Counted from the first letter of the stretch, positions 22,870 to 35,157 are shown. The stretch is DNA of 64,000 bases from Enoplolaimus lenunculus (GCA_030248215.1 JASANG010002985.1:77001-141000); one strand, 5' to 3'. The notes: generated by a model not told the origin, from the sequence alone. Numbers and translations are program-made.

Positions 22870-25800
22870 ATGCTATGTTCGTCAATAGGAATAGCTACTA
22901 ATAGCCGAAAATCAAAACCATCAACGTCGGCTGAAACTGGCCCAAGTGGCTCCAACGGCGGTGAGATTAATGACGGTGGCGCTGGCCGACTTCCGACAAC
23001 CGCTGGCGATGGCGGCGGCGACTTTGATGTCGAGCGGCGACACCAAAGGCGTGGCGGCCGATCGAGATCAAAGCCGGCTGCCACCAACGACAACAACGAT
23101 GGCGGCGGTCGATCAAGATCAAAGGCTGTCACCGCTGACGACGACCACAATAACGTCGAGCAACAACGTGGCCGCCGTAACGGCGGCGGCGGTCGTGCTG
23201 GACGCTATCGGTCGTCTTCAGCGGCTGTACCGGCGGCATCAAAGGCGGTGGCGAAAAAAGCCGCCGCCGCCGATGAGAAGCCAGCGAAACCGAAACAAGA
23301 CATTAGTTTCGCGTTACAGTATTTGGTGTTTTTTATTAATTTTGTATTTTGGGTAAGTTGCACTTCATTTTTGGTGTCATATCTGCGGATCCAGAAATTT
23401 CGATCAGGGAGGCACCTTACCATATTATCACAGAAAATTTTCTAACGGGAGGGGTGCAGCGCACACCCCCACGCCCCTCTTGTGGTTCCACTAGTGATGA
23501 TAAATATATTTCCATGTAAAGCTGTCGTGAGTTGCACGTATCGCCCAGTTAGTAATAGGTTTTCAAACAAACGAACTGCAACCGTTGCAAAGCAAATCTG
23601 ACAGAAAAATATTAAGTTTCGTCCATAATTTCTTGATGCAGCAGCTACAAAACCCTCAATTTCCAATTGATGACGAGTGTTATATGCAAACCTGACAATA
23701 CTGACGGTAAGGCTTAGGCTTAGACTTATTCATAGAATAGGTCAAACTCGTAGCACATAGTCGGGGTATAAATAGCGAGCTACGCACGCCAAGGCATACG
23801 GTCTACCACTGCGCCACATAGCCTGCTTCTCCAACTGCATTTTCTCGTCGACTATACGTTGACACGTATGCTGCTGCGCTGAGCATACAACAGCGCACTG
23901 CATTATATTGCATGTACACATACCGGACAAGCATTTCTCACATGCTTATACAAGTTGCATATTCTTGTGACCAAAAAAATATTGACTCTCACTGAAAATA
24001 GCTGGTATTTTTCAGGTTTGCGGACTTGCAAGTATTGCAATTGGAATATACGTTCTGGTCGACGAATACCGGCCAATCCTGGAAACTTTGGACTTTTTCT
24101 TGAATCCAGCAATTATATTAATTATCGCGGGTTGCGTTATATTTATTATTTCGTTTTTCGGTTGTACCGGTGCATTGCGTGAAAATGTTTGTATGCTCAA
24201 ATTTGTAAGTTGACACTGGGCAGGGTTCGTTAAAATCTTACTTAAGTATTCACTTTAGTTAAGCTTTTAGTTTAGTCGATGACGTAAGTAAATACTTAAC
24301 TTTTCGAACAAAACACGTATTAAACGCCAAATATGAGCCAGTGTCGTTAGAAAAAAAGTAACAGTTTTGCTTTATATTAAGGATGCACCACCAGTTTACA
24401 ATTTCAGGTAAACCAATGTTAGCATACCTGAACGGTTAATTTGTAATCTAGCAGAATTACTCAACGATTTCAGTATTTATTTAACTTAAGTACGCTTTTA
24501 AAAACGGCAAAATCGCCAAGTATAATGACTTACCACGTAGCTAAGTACTAACTCGTACTTAAGTAGGGTTTCAATAACCCAGCCATTATTTTTTAAATAT
24601 TTATCGCTTTATTTTCAAAAAATTTCGTTTTTAAGAAAATATGAATCTTTTCTATTATATCATTCAAGTCATTTGATCAAAAAAGAACATATTTTTAAAT
24701 TTTATTTTTTCAAAGTTTCGTTTTGGTTCTGATCAGCCAAGGCGGTGATAATTTATGGTTTCAGAAAGCTCGAACGCAAGCTTAATTTTCAATCTTGAGT
24801 CGATTTTGATTCTGAAACCATAAACGTACTCTTAGCGACAGTCATATGAAATACAACTAGCGTATAGACGATTTCAGTAATTTAACCAAACGTATCAGAT
24901 TGCAGAAAGTTTAACTCCATTCGACTCAGCTCCGCCAGCTTCAACAATTGGTATTTAATGTATTTAACTTGTTGACAAAACATTTTTTCGGACGCGAGGG
25001 AAGTCCCGGGGGAACCTTGAGACGTTAAAAATCGAATTTTTCAAAAATTCCAATTTGACCAGGCAAGGTTTTAAGAAGCTCAAATATGCAAAAGTTTTCA
25101 AAATCCAATCACTTTTGAGTATACGCGGACTGAGGTGATAACGGAAAAGATCCAATACACGCACCACGAACAGGTCTTTAGTAAAGAACAGAAAAATTTT
25201 GCAAGCATACAATTGTTGGCCAATGTTATTTTGAGGGGCGTAACAGTAGATTAAGCGTATTCCTAAGCAAAAAAAAATGAAATCTAAAATCTAAACCTAC
25301 TCTTTTATAGACCCACCAGAAACCTGAACGCCCCTTAAAGTAACATGGGCCCGAAAGTTTATAAACATTCTCTGGCGTTAAATTAATCATTTTTTTGGAA
25401 TTATTTCAGTTTGGTCTCGCGTTATTCGTCGCTTACGTTTGTCTGGTTGTCTTCGCGTTTGTCGTCTTTCTACTGTTTTATTCCGATTCTGAAACTGGTA
25501 TTTCAATCTACAGTTTGCTGTTATCAGCGGTTCGAAAATACAGCGAAAATGATAATTTAAAAGAGCTGATGGATATTCTTCAAAAAGAAGTAAGAGTCAA
25601 CCAAGAACGGTGAAACGTTGAACCTACGCTTAGGACCTGTATTTTCAAATGTGTGTAGCATCTATTACTAGTTGGTGATAGGTCTTGTAACTTTGGAAAC
25701 AGTGACTGCTGATGCTTAAAATTTAGCACATTTTTTGCATATGATTTGCTGTATCCCTGTACCAATTTTGAGTTCAACAACTACAATAGTTAGTGATTTT

Positions 25801-28800
25801 GAAAACCTATTACTAACTGATGATAGTTGCTATAGACATTTGAGAATATGAGTCTATGGCGCAGCCTTTAACAGTGATTCTGTAAGCGAACACTTAATAA
25901 GCTTATCCGTTATATCAAAAGTGGATGATTATACTATGACAAGAGTGAGCAATTGAGTACATTCTGTGTAGAAAAAATGTATCCAGCGCACGTTGCATTT
26001 TTAGCCAACCCCTCAAATTTAGGGGGGTCTACGTTGCACTAATATTTTAAATTTGAACGAGTCGCTCCGAGTACATTTTTAACTCCTATCTTTACCGTGT
26101 GGTTCAAGTGGTGACTCTCCCCAATTGACGGGGGGTCGGGCCAAAATACAACGCACGCTGGTACATTTTGTACCTTGTAGAAGAACCTTAGAAGTTACAT
26201 ACTCTTAGAAAGTGTGATGATCGACTCTTGGGTATACGAATAATATGCTTGATAATGGTTTTAATACGCTGTATTTATGTTTGCTGGTTTCGTATCATAT
26301 TCTTGTCTCCATCATACCCCCTATGATATTTAATGATATTTATGGCTGTGGTAATTTCAATTCCATCATATTTTAGCCCCTCCCTCAGTCCTACCCGATA
26401 AGCTGCTGCTTTTTGTCCCCCAATGACGCTCTCCAGCTCAGACGATTTCGCGGCGTATTCATATACGTATCTTGTAGTACCAAACTCACGGTATATGCAG
26501 CCATTGTAGCTAAAAGTTTGCATGGCTGCGTAGCTCAGTGGTTAGAGCAGCGGACCGGTAATCCGGACGACGTGGCTTCGAGCTCCACCACATCCGAAGC
26601 AAAATTTTCGTGAAGGGCTCTGTATGGCACTGCTTAACTTAGAATTATATCTTTATGCCGGTTGTGTTGGTTAAAAATTTCGAATATCGGAACTTTATTT
26701 CAAATTAATCATAGTAAGCGAATCCACTCGAATGACGTCACATTATACTGGATTGAACGTCAAAAATTAATGACTTCCTGGGTGTTGAAAAGCCATCGGA
26801 AGTGGCTAAAATATGCTCCAAATGTGCATAGCACATATCATCAGTTAGCGATAGGTTTTCAAACTGACGACCATCTGCAATTGCTGATCTCAAAATTGGT
26901 ACAGAAGTAGGGCAAATTAAACGCGAACAATGTGCTGAATTTCGAACCTTACACTGTAAAAAATGGTGAGTCAAATTGACGTTCTCGGAAATAGGCTTTT
27001 CCTGACTACACAAACTCAGACAATTTCGGCTCCGCCAGAGTCAAACGTGCGACGTAGTGAATCGAATTCGGCTCTGATGGAGTCGAATTTGACTCAGTTT
27101 GTGTAATCAAGAAAAGCCTATTTCCGAGATAGTCAATTTGACTCTGCATTTTTGCAGTGTACCACGCGGTGCTTCCAAAGTTACACAACCTATCACCAAC
27201 TGGTAAATAGATGCTACACACATTTGAGAATGCGGGCTACGATAGTAACGACATATGTGTGATTTGAAGCTACTCGTCTGTAACCGTTGAAGTTTAACCT
27301 TTTTCAGCTTAAATGTTGTGGAGCCACGAACCAAGGCTACAAAGATTGGAGTTCTAACCCTGAGTATAAATGCTCAAGCACTGGGCTTACGTCATTTTCA
27401 GACAGGTCAGTCGAACTCAGCTTTACCAAGAGTTGATGATCACAAGAGCGTTGCTACGTTGTGCGTGGGGTCAAAATGTGCCAGTACTTGCGTGGTATTT
27501 TTGCCCTACCCTCCTTTTTATAGGAGGGGTCGATTTTACATTCATTAAACGTTAAATTGCGTTAAACATTTAAGCAAACTACTTTTAGTAGCATTTAACA
27601 GCATATGAATTTCAGTCTCAGAAAATTTTGACCCCCCTAAATAAGGGGGCAATGGTCGGGCAAAAATGCAACGCGGTCTGGGGTACATTGGTTTCTTCAC
27701 AAAATGTACCCAGTTGAATACTCTTGTTAAAAAGTATCATGTACTCTTGGTTTTACCAAGAGTGGATAATAACAAGAGTGTGCAACTCTTGGGGTCCCGC
27801 ATAGTACAAAATGTACCACCGGACGTTGCGTTTTTGGCCGACCCCGCTTGTTTAGAGGGGGGTCACTATCACATGCATAAATTAATATATATGGGGAGCA
27901 AGTTTGACGCCGCACACATAAAATGTCATGATTCGCATCGGTTGCACCCCCCTCTAAACAAAGGGAGGTAGGGCAAAACGCAACGCGTGCCGGGTACGTT
28001 CTTTTCTACACAGAATCTGCCCAGTGGCACACTCTTGTAAAGTCATATTATCGACTCTTGGTTTTACCAAGACTGGATGATCACTCTTTATAACAAGAGT
28101 GTGCAACTGGGTACATTCTGTGTATTACAGAATGTACCCGACACGCGTTGTGTTTTTGGCCTACCCCCCTTGTTTAAGGGGGGTCTGTAAGCAGTTTTAT
28201 ATCGTAGTAAAATTATTGTGTTAATATAGTCACACGCAAGTGTGATTAAACAACATAGTTGACCCCCCTTAAATGAGGGGGGGTAGGTGTACTGAAGCAT
28301 ACTTTATTGTTAATCTCTTGCTTAAACCCCCCTACCTGATTGAGGGGGGGGGGTCGAACAAAAATGCAACGCGTGCTGGTACATTTAATATCATGCACAC
28401 TACAGCGCAAGCAGTTGCACACTCTTCTGCAAGGTGGACATCATCCACTGTTGGTTTTAGTAACTTTTTTGCTAATTTATCAATACAAAATCAATATGTA
28501 TCTATATATCGGAGAAGGCACCGGGGCGGGTGGGGGGTAAGTGTTAGAACTTATTTCATTTTTAGCTCAATGATGCTTAGATACTAAAATATATTATTGT
28601 TTATTATAGTCAAATTCAAGACGAATTTCCCAGCTGTAGCGTTCCACATTCGTGTTGTGTTCCGCGAGACAATATTCATCTGACGGTGACTTGTGGCGCT
28701 GGTGCCTTACGAAAATCGGTAAGTCACACCCGTGGCACCAACAAAGATATACCAGGGGGGGGGGGGGGTTCATAGTGATTCGATCAAACTTGAGTAAATG

Positions 28801-31800
28801 ACGAAACACTAGAATTAAGAGTTGTGTTTTAATCGTCGCACCTCGCCGCGTGGCGTAGCGCGGTTTAGAAGAGTACAGAGCAGTCCTCTGCGTCTTAGAA
28901 GTCATGTAATTTTGGTTCCATATTACAGATATTATTTCAAGTTAACAATCTTATGATTTGATTAAATATTCGTGTTGGTACTAACGGTCTGCACGACCCC
29001 TGTTTGAAGTTTTGGCCATAGTTAATGACCACGCCGGGAATTGAACCTCGGCCCTCTTGCGCTCGAGCCAAGCATGCAACCACTACACCACGCGGTCATT
29101 GCAACAACTTCTTATACCGGTATATGTCGACAGGCATGGCAACATTTGCTTTACACACACTTACGTGCACATATACCGACAAATCTTATGATTTCATTAA
29201 ATATTCGTTTAATGGATGATATGCCACCAACGAGCTCATAGCCAAGGGGGGGCAGGGGGTTCAGCCCCCCCTGAGAAAATTTTGGCCCCAACTAGAAAAT
29301 TTTCAATTTTGCTTACAAGTCACTAAATCCCATGAATTGCCCCTCGTAAAAAATTTAGTCCCTCCCTCGCATGGTGAGCTGGCTACGGGCCTGTGTCAGA
29401 AGCGACCTGGTTTATTCAGGTCATTCTTACTGGTGAATGTTGCTGGGCGATTCAAGCGGAAGCATTCACCAGCACTAGACTTCAGTCGAACGGTTTTTAA
29501 GCATTCAAATACTTAGAAATAATTTAAAATTGAAAAAATTTTAAGTTTTCAAGACGCGTGGGAATTTTATTAAATAATATCGAACTGTTATTTAGAAATT
29601 TAAAAATGCTGGAATCTCCGCTGATCACGGCGTAGACCGTTGGTCAGGTTTCAAATATCAAATTTTTATCAAAAGCTAACATTAGTGTAGACAATTTACT
29701 GTAGATTGTGTACTGTTTTATATTGATTTAGTTAAAATATTTTAAAATATACATAACTAATTAACGTGGTTACGAACTTGCAATCCTAAAAGATTCCTCA
29801 CAAAACTTTTTAAAAATGTGTCCTGCTGAAACGCTGTGCAAAATACGTATGTGGGCGTTCTCAATAAAATATACATTTCGAGTAATTTCAGACTCCGGAG
29901 CTCGATAATGTTGTATATACGGACGGTTGCCTACGAAAACTCAGGAACGCGTTTGAAGGTCACGCTGTCATTATAGGCGCAGTGATTGGTGCCATAGTCG
30001 TTCCTGTGGTAAGTATCCAATCAAACTTTCTTAATTTTTAACATAACTACCAATCAAATTTTAGCAATTCATAAACAGCCAATGAAATTTTTCTTCGTAT
30101 TCAGGCCCGTGTATAAGGGGGTGTTGAAAATGCGACTCTAGGGTATTAGGTATTGTACCATTCGCCGAACAACGATGAATTATGCTGAGCTAATCTGCAG
30201 TTGCGTTAAATTTGTTTAACTTTGTTGCTCGCAATATTCGCTTTAATTGAACAAGTATTGCTCACTGGTGATAGGTGCTACACACATTTGAGAATACAGC
30301 TTTAAATTAATATGTCGCTGAAACGTTTCAGTGCGTATCGATTACGTTTTCACAAATTTTGTGGAAACAAATCGAACGTCAACGCTGGCGACTCGAACGG
30401 CAACATCGACGCGAAGAACGTTGGCGACGGCGATTGCGACGAATGTTACAACGCGAAGACGCCGCCATTGTCGCCGCTACCGGTCACGGCGGTGGCAACA
30501 GTGGCGCAACGTCGACGCGAGTTAACGCTGCAGCTAGAGACACCAACGACGCTGGCGCTCAGCGGTCGTCGCCGTCACGAGTTGCAGCGTCAACAAACGC
30601 TATTGATCGCGTTCGCGTTAATAACGACGCGATTGCAACTCGTGACGTCGCATCAACGCGTGATGACGTCACTTCAAAAGTCACTAAAACTCGCGACGTC
30701 AACGACGCAGTGGCAAAGCGGTCGTCACACGTTGCGACGTCAAATATAAACGATCGCGTCCGCGATGACGTCACCATCAGTGTCGCTAATAATAACAACA
30801 CACCTGGCTGCGAGGGCAATGACGTCATCAATATCAAACGCGAAGTAATGACGAGAGATCAGCGAAAAATATGTGACGTTGCGACCGAAGAAAGTGCTGG
30901 AATGGGCAGGAGACCTCTAAAAACGTCTGAGTCACGTGTGGAGGGAGCCAACGTCGCCGGACTGCATATTTTAGACGAGAGTACACCCAGTACAAGCAGA
31001 GGTAAAGACGGTCGATTGGCAAAAGAACCACGGGTTTCTAAACCGAATCAAGGGAGCGACGGAGATGTTGGTGTTCAACGAAGTGCATCGTGTGAAGGAG
31101 GGACTATGACTTCGGCCATTCGAAATCAGACCAAGGAAACGTCAAAACCTGGAGGTAGCGGCGAACGCGGTCCGCCGCCGGCAACAGATAAGCGTCGGTT
31201 GTCGATGGCTCCTGAAACGAGTAAAGAACGTCGCAATGGTGACCTCGAGGGCTTTGCTAAGAATGAAAAACAATCAGATAAAGCCATTAGAAAATCGGTG
31301 GCGTCGAAGGCTGCTTGTAACAACGTTGGTGTAGCTTCGATGTCAATAAATGATGGAATGCGTCCAGCAAAGCAACCTCAACCGCCAAATCAGGTTCATT
31401 CAAAGGCCAACGAATTACTTCAGCCTGAAATACATCGAAAGCGCGAGAATGACCTGGTGACTAAACAGCCTGGAGAAACCGTTGGAAACGGATTTCGAAA
31501 AGAAACCGACGCTGATGGGCGGAAAATCAAAGAATCAAAAGGTAAACAATCAACGAAGAACTGTGTGTTAACGAACTCCGAGCCAAGCAATCCAGGTGCG
31601 GTAGATGTTGACGAAATTGTGATCACAACGTCGCCAAACGATGCTGCTGCCAAACAGCCAAAAGTCTCAATTGCTGAAAGCAAACAACGACGAGAAAAAT
31701 CAAAATCGAGGTTGGTGCGGCCTCAAAGTTACGCGGATGAAACGCTACAACGAACGTACTGCCCTGCAGCTGTCAAGCCTGCTAAAGAGAGCGATCAAGT

Positions 31801-32416
31801 GCCGACGAAATCGAATAAACTACGCCAACAGCAACATCAACCACATCTACAGCAGCAAAATCAACAACAACAACAACAACAACGACAATGGGCTATTGAC
31901 AACATACAAAACATACAAAATATGAACGCTGATAGCAGCAGACGATGTTCTTCCGGATCAAACAGTGCGTCACCGTTACTACCTCGAAAACACTACAACG
32001 AACCAATCAAAATCGAAGAAACCAGCAACGATTGTTTACTAGACACCGGCGAACAACCAATGAAATTCGAACATTCTCAAAACGAAGCGAACAACAACAG
32101 CCAATCGCAGGAACGAACAACAAAACCGCAGCAAAGAACAACAAAACAGCAGCAACGAGCGACGAAAAAGACGTCGACACAAGATTACGACGAAATTACA
32201 ATTGATTGCTTCCCTCGAGAATCTAAATTTAAAAGCGGCTGTTCAAAGCCTAAACGGACGTCATCGGCCGAGGCGGCTGGAAAATATGATCTGTTTGAAA
32301 ATTTGACCCCTGCTCTACAAGTTTCAACTCATCATATTCGTGTTAACGCAACGCCGACCACGGGTAAAACGAAACACTTGTACGAGAGCGTTGCAGGCTC
32401 AAATGATGATTTTTAA
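22870..32416 (+). CDS. TspanC8-type tetraspanin with giant cytoplasmic tail
   Basis: Exons 22870-23352, 24016-24204, 25410-25589, 27308-27405, 28610-28718, 29892-30008 and 30332-32416 join in phase into 1086 aa. Residues 1-144 are an R/S/G/A-rich cytoplasmic extension. TM1 is about 147-176. TM2 is about 192-210 and ends in the tetraspanin motif GCTGALRE. TM3 is about 225-248. The large loop holds CCG (287-289), CSVPHSCC, VTCG and YTDGC; with YKC this makes eight cysteines, the TspanC8 pattern. TM4 (about 377-401) is followed by an Arg/Glu-rich basic stretch and then about 680 disordered residues with a Q run near 905. TspanC8 proteins escort ADAM10 and so affect Notch-type shedding; C. elegans TSP-12 and TSP-14 belong to this class (family knowledge). 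The start is the first in-frame ATG before TM1. A polyadenylation signal lies 8 bases after the stop. The odd point is the tail: most tetraspanins end a few residues after TM4. Family membership is firm; the function of the tail is unknown. Confidence 0.93.
25218..25351. mobile_element. TTAGGC MITE in tetraspanin intron 2
   Basis: GGCCAATGTTATTTTGAGGG faces CCCCTTAAAGTAACATGGGC. It ends 58 bases before exon 3 of the tetraspanin. Confidence 0.7.
25636..25853. mobile_element. CATATTCTCAAATG-type MITE, start of tetraspanin intron 3
   Basis: CTGTATTTTCAAATGTGTGT faces GACATTTGAGAATATGAG. Confidence 0.7.
25912..26238. mobile_element. ACAAGAGTGTGCAACT-type MITE, tetraspanin intron 3
   Basis: TATCAAAAGTGGATGATTAT and ACAAGAGTGAGCAATTGA at the left; GTTACATACTCTTAG and CGACTCTTGGGTATAC at the right. 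Confidence 0.65.
26524..26595 (+). tRNA. tRNA-like sequence, degenerate (possible SINE head)
   Basis: An A-box (TAGCTCAGTGGTTAGAGC) and a B-box-like GGCTTCGAGCTCC stand at tRNA spacing. A four-pair anticodon stem (CGGA/TCCG) encloses CCGGTAA, which would give anticodon GGT (Thr). Position 33 is C instead of U, and the acceptor ends do not pair. It is better read as a tRNA-derived relic or SINE head in tetraspanin intron 3 than as a working tRNA. Confidence 0.4.
26811..27238. mobile_element. CATATTCTCAAATG-type MITE split by a TGAGTCA MITE
   Basis: ATATGCTCCAAATGTGCATA faces ACACATTTGAGAATGCGG. The TA-bounded element 26950-27161 lies within it. Confidence 0.72.
26950..27161. mobile_element. 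Palindromic TGAGTCA-rich MITE nested in another MITE
   Basis: TACACTGTAAAAAATGGTGA faces TTTTTGCAGTGTA. It sits inside the CATATTCTCAAATG-type element 26811-27238 in tetraspanin intron 3, 146 bases before exon 4. Confidence 0.8.
27421..27754. mobile_element. ACAAGAGTGTGCAACT-type MITE, tetraspanin intron 4
   Basis: TTTACCAAGAGTTGATGATC begins it 16 bases after exon 4, and GTACTCTTGGTTTTACC closes it. First of three copies laid end to end. Confidence 0.7.
27751..28064. mobile_element. ACAAGAGTGTGCAACT-type MITE, tetraspanin intron 4
   Basis: TTTTACCAAGAGTGGATAAT to CGACTCTTGGTTTTACC, sharing its terminal TTTTACC with both neighbours. Confidence 0.75.
28058..28458. mobile_element. ACAAGAGTGTGCAACT-type MITE, tetraspanin intron 4
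   Basis: GTTTTACCAAGACTGGATGA to CATCCACTGTTGGTTTT. Inner palindromes ACCCCCCTTGTTTAAGGGGG and CCCCCCTTAAATGAGGGGG. Confidence 0.72.
29028..29097 (-). tRNA. tRNA-like sequence with paired acceptor stem, probable pseudogene
   Basis: Read on the minus strand, GACCGCG at the 5' end pairs with CGTGGTC at the 3' end over seven positions (one G-U). TGGTGTAGTGGTT resembles an A-box and GAGGTTCAATTCC a B-box. The anticodon arm is irregular: CTTG/CAAG with a nine-base loop centred on CGA. It lies in tetraspanin intron 5. The intact acceptor stem and the box spacing support tRNA origin; the arm defects argue against a charged tRNA. Confidence 0.45.
29239..29394. repeat. CCCGTAGCCA-type dispersed repeat, tetraspanin intron 5
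   Basis: CATAGCCAAGGGGGGGCAGG faces GTGAGCTGGCTACGGGCCTG. Middle AAAATTTTCAATTTTGCTTA. Confidence 0.65.
30332..32416 (+). other. Terminal exon encoding the tetraspanin TM4 end and 680-residue tail
   Basis: This single exon is open for 695 codons. It begins at an acceptor (TTTCAG) and continues TM4 in phase. The tail starts with a strongly basic amphipathic-looking stretch (W, K, Q, R, E) at about residues 402-427. Repeated D-V-T/R-D-V peptides follow, encoded by GACGTC-rich DNA. Next come K/E/S/P-rich disorder, a Q/N-rich segment at about 885-925 and a final Q/T/K-rich part ending in acidic DDF. I see no cysteine-rich or enzymatic domain. Base composition is richer in G+C than the flanking introns, and the other two frames are broken repeatedly, which supports coding. 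Confidence 0.88.
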
Positions 32417-32423
32417 TTCTTTC

Positions 32424-32429
32424 AATAAA
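32424..32429 (+). promoter_or_regulatory. Polyadenylation signal of the tetraspanin gene
   Basis: AATAAA begins 8 bases after the TAA stop. The hexamer and its position fit a very short 3' UTR. Confidence 0.6.
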
Positions 32430-32489
32430 CGATTCAGCGATTAGCCACTGTCTGCAGCCGTATTTTCAAATGTGTGTAGCACCTATCGT

Positions 32490-32809
32490 CAGTTTTACCA
32501 AGACTGGATAATCGCTATTTAACCACAGTGTGCAACTGAACGCATTCTGTGAAGAAAAGAATGTACCCGGTACGCGTTGAATTTTTGCGATACCTCTTTT
32601 GTTTCGATGGGGGTACAACCGGTGCCAAGCATGACACTTTATGTATGCGACGTTAAACTTGCTCTCGTTATACTTTAATTTATTCATGTGATAGCGACCC
32701 CTCTCTAAACAAGGGGGAATCGGCTAAAAACGCAACGCCCGGTGCTAGATTTTGTACCATGTTTGACCCCAAAAGTTGCACACTCTTGTCATTATCCCCT
32801 CGTAGTGTT
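32490..32809. mobile_element. ACAAGAGTGTGCAACT-type MITE
   Basis: AGTTTTACCAAGACTGGATA to GTTGCACACTCTTGTCATTA. It interrupts a CATATTCTCAAATG-type element whose left end is at about 32458, just after the tetraspanin polyadenylation signal. Confidence 0.7.
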
Positions 32810-33054
32810 ACCAAGAGTGTATGATCACTCTAACAAGAGTGTGCAACGCTATCACATGAATACCCCTAAACTATAAGAGAACCAAGTTTGACGCCGCATA
32901 CATAAAGTACCATGGTTCACACGGGTTGTACACCCCCTCTAAATAAAGTGGGGTTGGCCAAAAACGCAACGCGTACCGGGTACACTCTTTTCTACACACA
33001 ATGCGCCCAGTTGCACACTCTTGTTAAATAGCGATTTCCGACTCTTGATTTTAC
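32807..33054. mobile_element. ACAAGAGTGTGCAACT-type MITE
   Basis: GTTACCAAGAGTGTATGATC to CCGACTCTTGATTTTAC, abutting the previous copy. Confidence 0.7.
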
Positions 33055-34119
33055 TACTCGGTTTTGATACAAGCGAACTATGAAAGTTGCTGACGAAAAA
33101 CTATTAATAAAGAGCGTTAAAGGCTAAAACGACAATTTTTAATTCTTTCAACAATTCTGATATTAGCATGCACACAGCTCGAATTGAACGGGTGTGCATC
33201 CTTGAATTAAAAATGTAAGCCCCACTTGTAAGTAATGTCAACTCACTCGGCTTCGCCCTGAGGTACTTTTGTCCCCCCACATTGGGCTTGCCTTATTATG
33301 TACATATGCATTGCTGTTATGTTAACTATTGGGGTCTGTCTAAGCTTAAGCTTGCCATTTTTTGAGTCCCAAGCCCCTTGTATTCCAGTCAGCAATCTCT
33401 TTTTGCGGAGTTTTATGTTTAAACCAGGAGCAGCTTAAGATCCGTTTTGTCCTTCAAGGGCTATTGGGTAACATTTTGTCTGCTTATAAATCCAATATCA
33501 TACTGATAAATCTGTAGGTGTCTACTGGCATCATGTATAGTTCAGTGCTTTTTTGCTTCAGTATACGATATCGATGTGTTGTCTGCATACCTGAGAGAGA
33601 CAAATCAATGAAATTGTCCTGTGGAATGTCATATGATACTAGAATTTGAGACTTGAAACTTTTAATTACCACAAGTTCGCAACAAGTTTTTCATTTTGAA
33701 GTATCGGTTTCTACTGTTTTAAGCTTTTTGTTTCGTTATAAGCACGCAGTCCTTCGGAGTGTTATGTGATACTCGTTGTAATTTTGGAATATCATATTAT
33801 ATTCGCATTAGCGTCGTGCAGTATCACGTGATATGCTGGTGGTTTGCACGCTGATGTCATTGGACATTCGACTTTTGTCTCTTCGGTCGATACAACAGCC
33901 CGACATTTAGAATTGACGTTAAATCATCGTGGACAAAACGTGTCTCAAACTGCTCCAGTTATAACGTAAACCACGCATAATATGGGCCAGCATTTGTTTC
34001 CAATAATTGACTAACTTTGTTTTCGAATAAAATCTGTGATCCTTGTTGTTTATCGGCAAGGCTGTGGGTCGCAGCCAAATTACCGTCGAAATATTAATCC
34101 ACAATCCACAGTTTTCAAC
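33055..34119. other. Unannotated stretch downstream of the tetraspanin
   Basis: No coding signal. GTATCACGTGATATG and similar short palindromes near 33,760-33,840 hint at an old repeat. Confidence 0.4.
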
Positions 34120-34505
34120 GACTTTGATTGAGAATTTTTTCATTACAAATTGAAATTGAAAATTTTTCATTTAGTGAAATTGAAACTTTTTCATTACAAA
34201 TTTTAATTGAGAATTTTTTATTACAGATTGAAATTGAAAATGTTTTCATTTAATATTGAAATTGAAAATTTTTCATTTAGTGAAATTGAAAATTTTTTAT
34301 TACAAATTTTAATTGAGAATTTTTTTATTACAGATTGAAATTGAAAATGTTTTCATTTAATATTGAAATTGAAAGTTTTTCATTACAAATTTTAATTCAA
34401 AATTTTTTTTCGTTACAGATTGAAATGGACAATTTTTTATTGAAATTGAAAATTTTTTCATTACAGACTGAAATTAAAGATTTTTGAAAATTTTTTCCTT
34501 TACAG
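34120..34505. repeat. TTGAAATTGAAAATTTTT imperfect tandem array
   Basis: Units of GAAATTGAAAATTTTTCATT and ACAAATTTTAATTGAGAATT alternate for about 380 bp. Confidence 0.75.
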
Positions 34506-35157
34506 AGTCAATTAAAAACTTTTCGCATAAACCGTTTCTTATCTATAACATGAACCGTTTTTGTATTATCTGTAAGCGATTTCTTTTCAAATTAGGATTC
34601 GAACCCCGGACTCGCAGGTGACTTTACCTGGTCTTCGAAGAAAACAAAGCAAAAAAATGTAAAAATTTATTAATTTTGAATTCAAATATTAAGCAAAAAA
34701 TCGACCAAACTTTTATTAAACCCGTGTCGGTAATCATGTGAAGCTCAAAAATAGCCCGAACACATTTCGATTTGTAAAAAACCGGAACGGCAACGATTTT
34801 TGCCGGAAGCTAAAACTGATATTCGGTTACACCATACATTTTAAACCGACAGCACAAATTAGCAAACGGAAAACGAATGTTTTCAATTTCGTTTCCGGTC
34901 AATAATTGCAGCATTCGTAGTTATACTAAGGCTTAGGCTTTGAAATATGCTTACACTACAGTTCCGGTTTTGTTCTACACATTGGCCCAGTAACCCCTAG
35001 ATTTTTATTCTTATGTAAGTTTAGGCTTCAGTTCTACAAGTAGGTTTACGTCCAGGTTTAGGAATATGCTTAATCTACAGTTACGGCGCTAACGTTGGCC
35101 TTATCTTGCAACGATAACGAACTTACAAAGCTAATGCTTAACCAGAGTAAATTGTCT

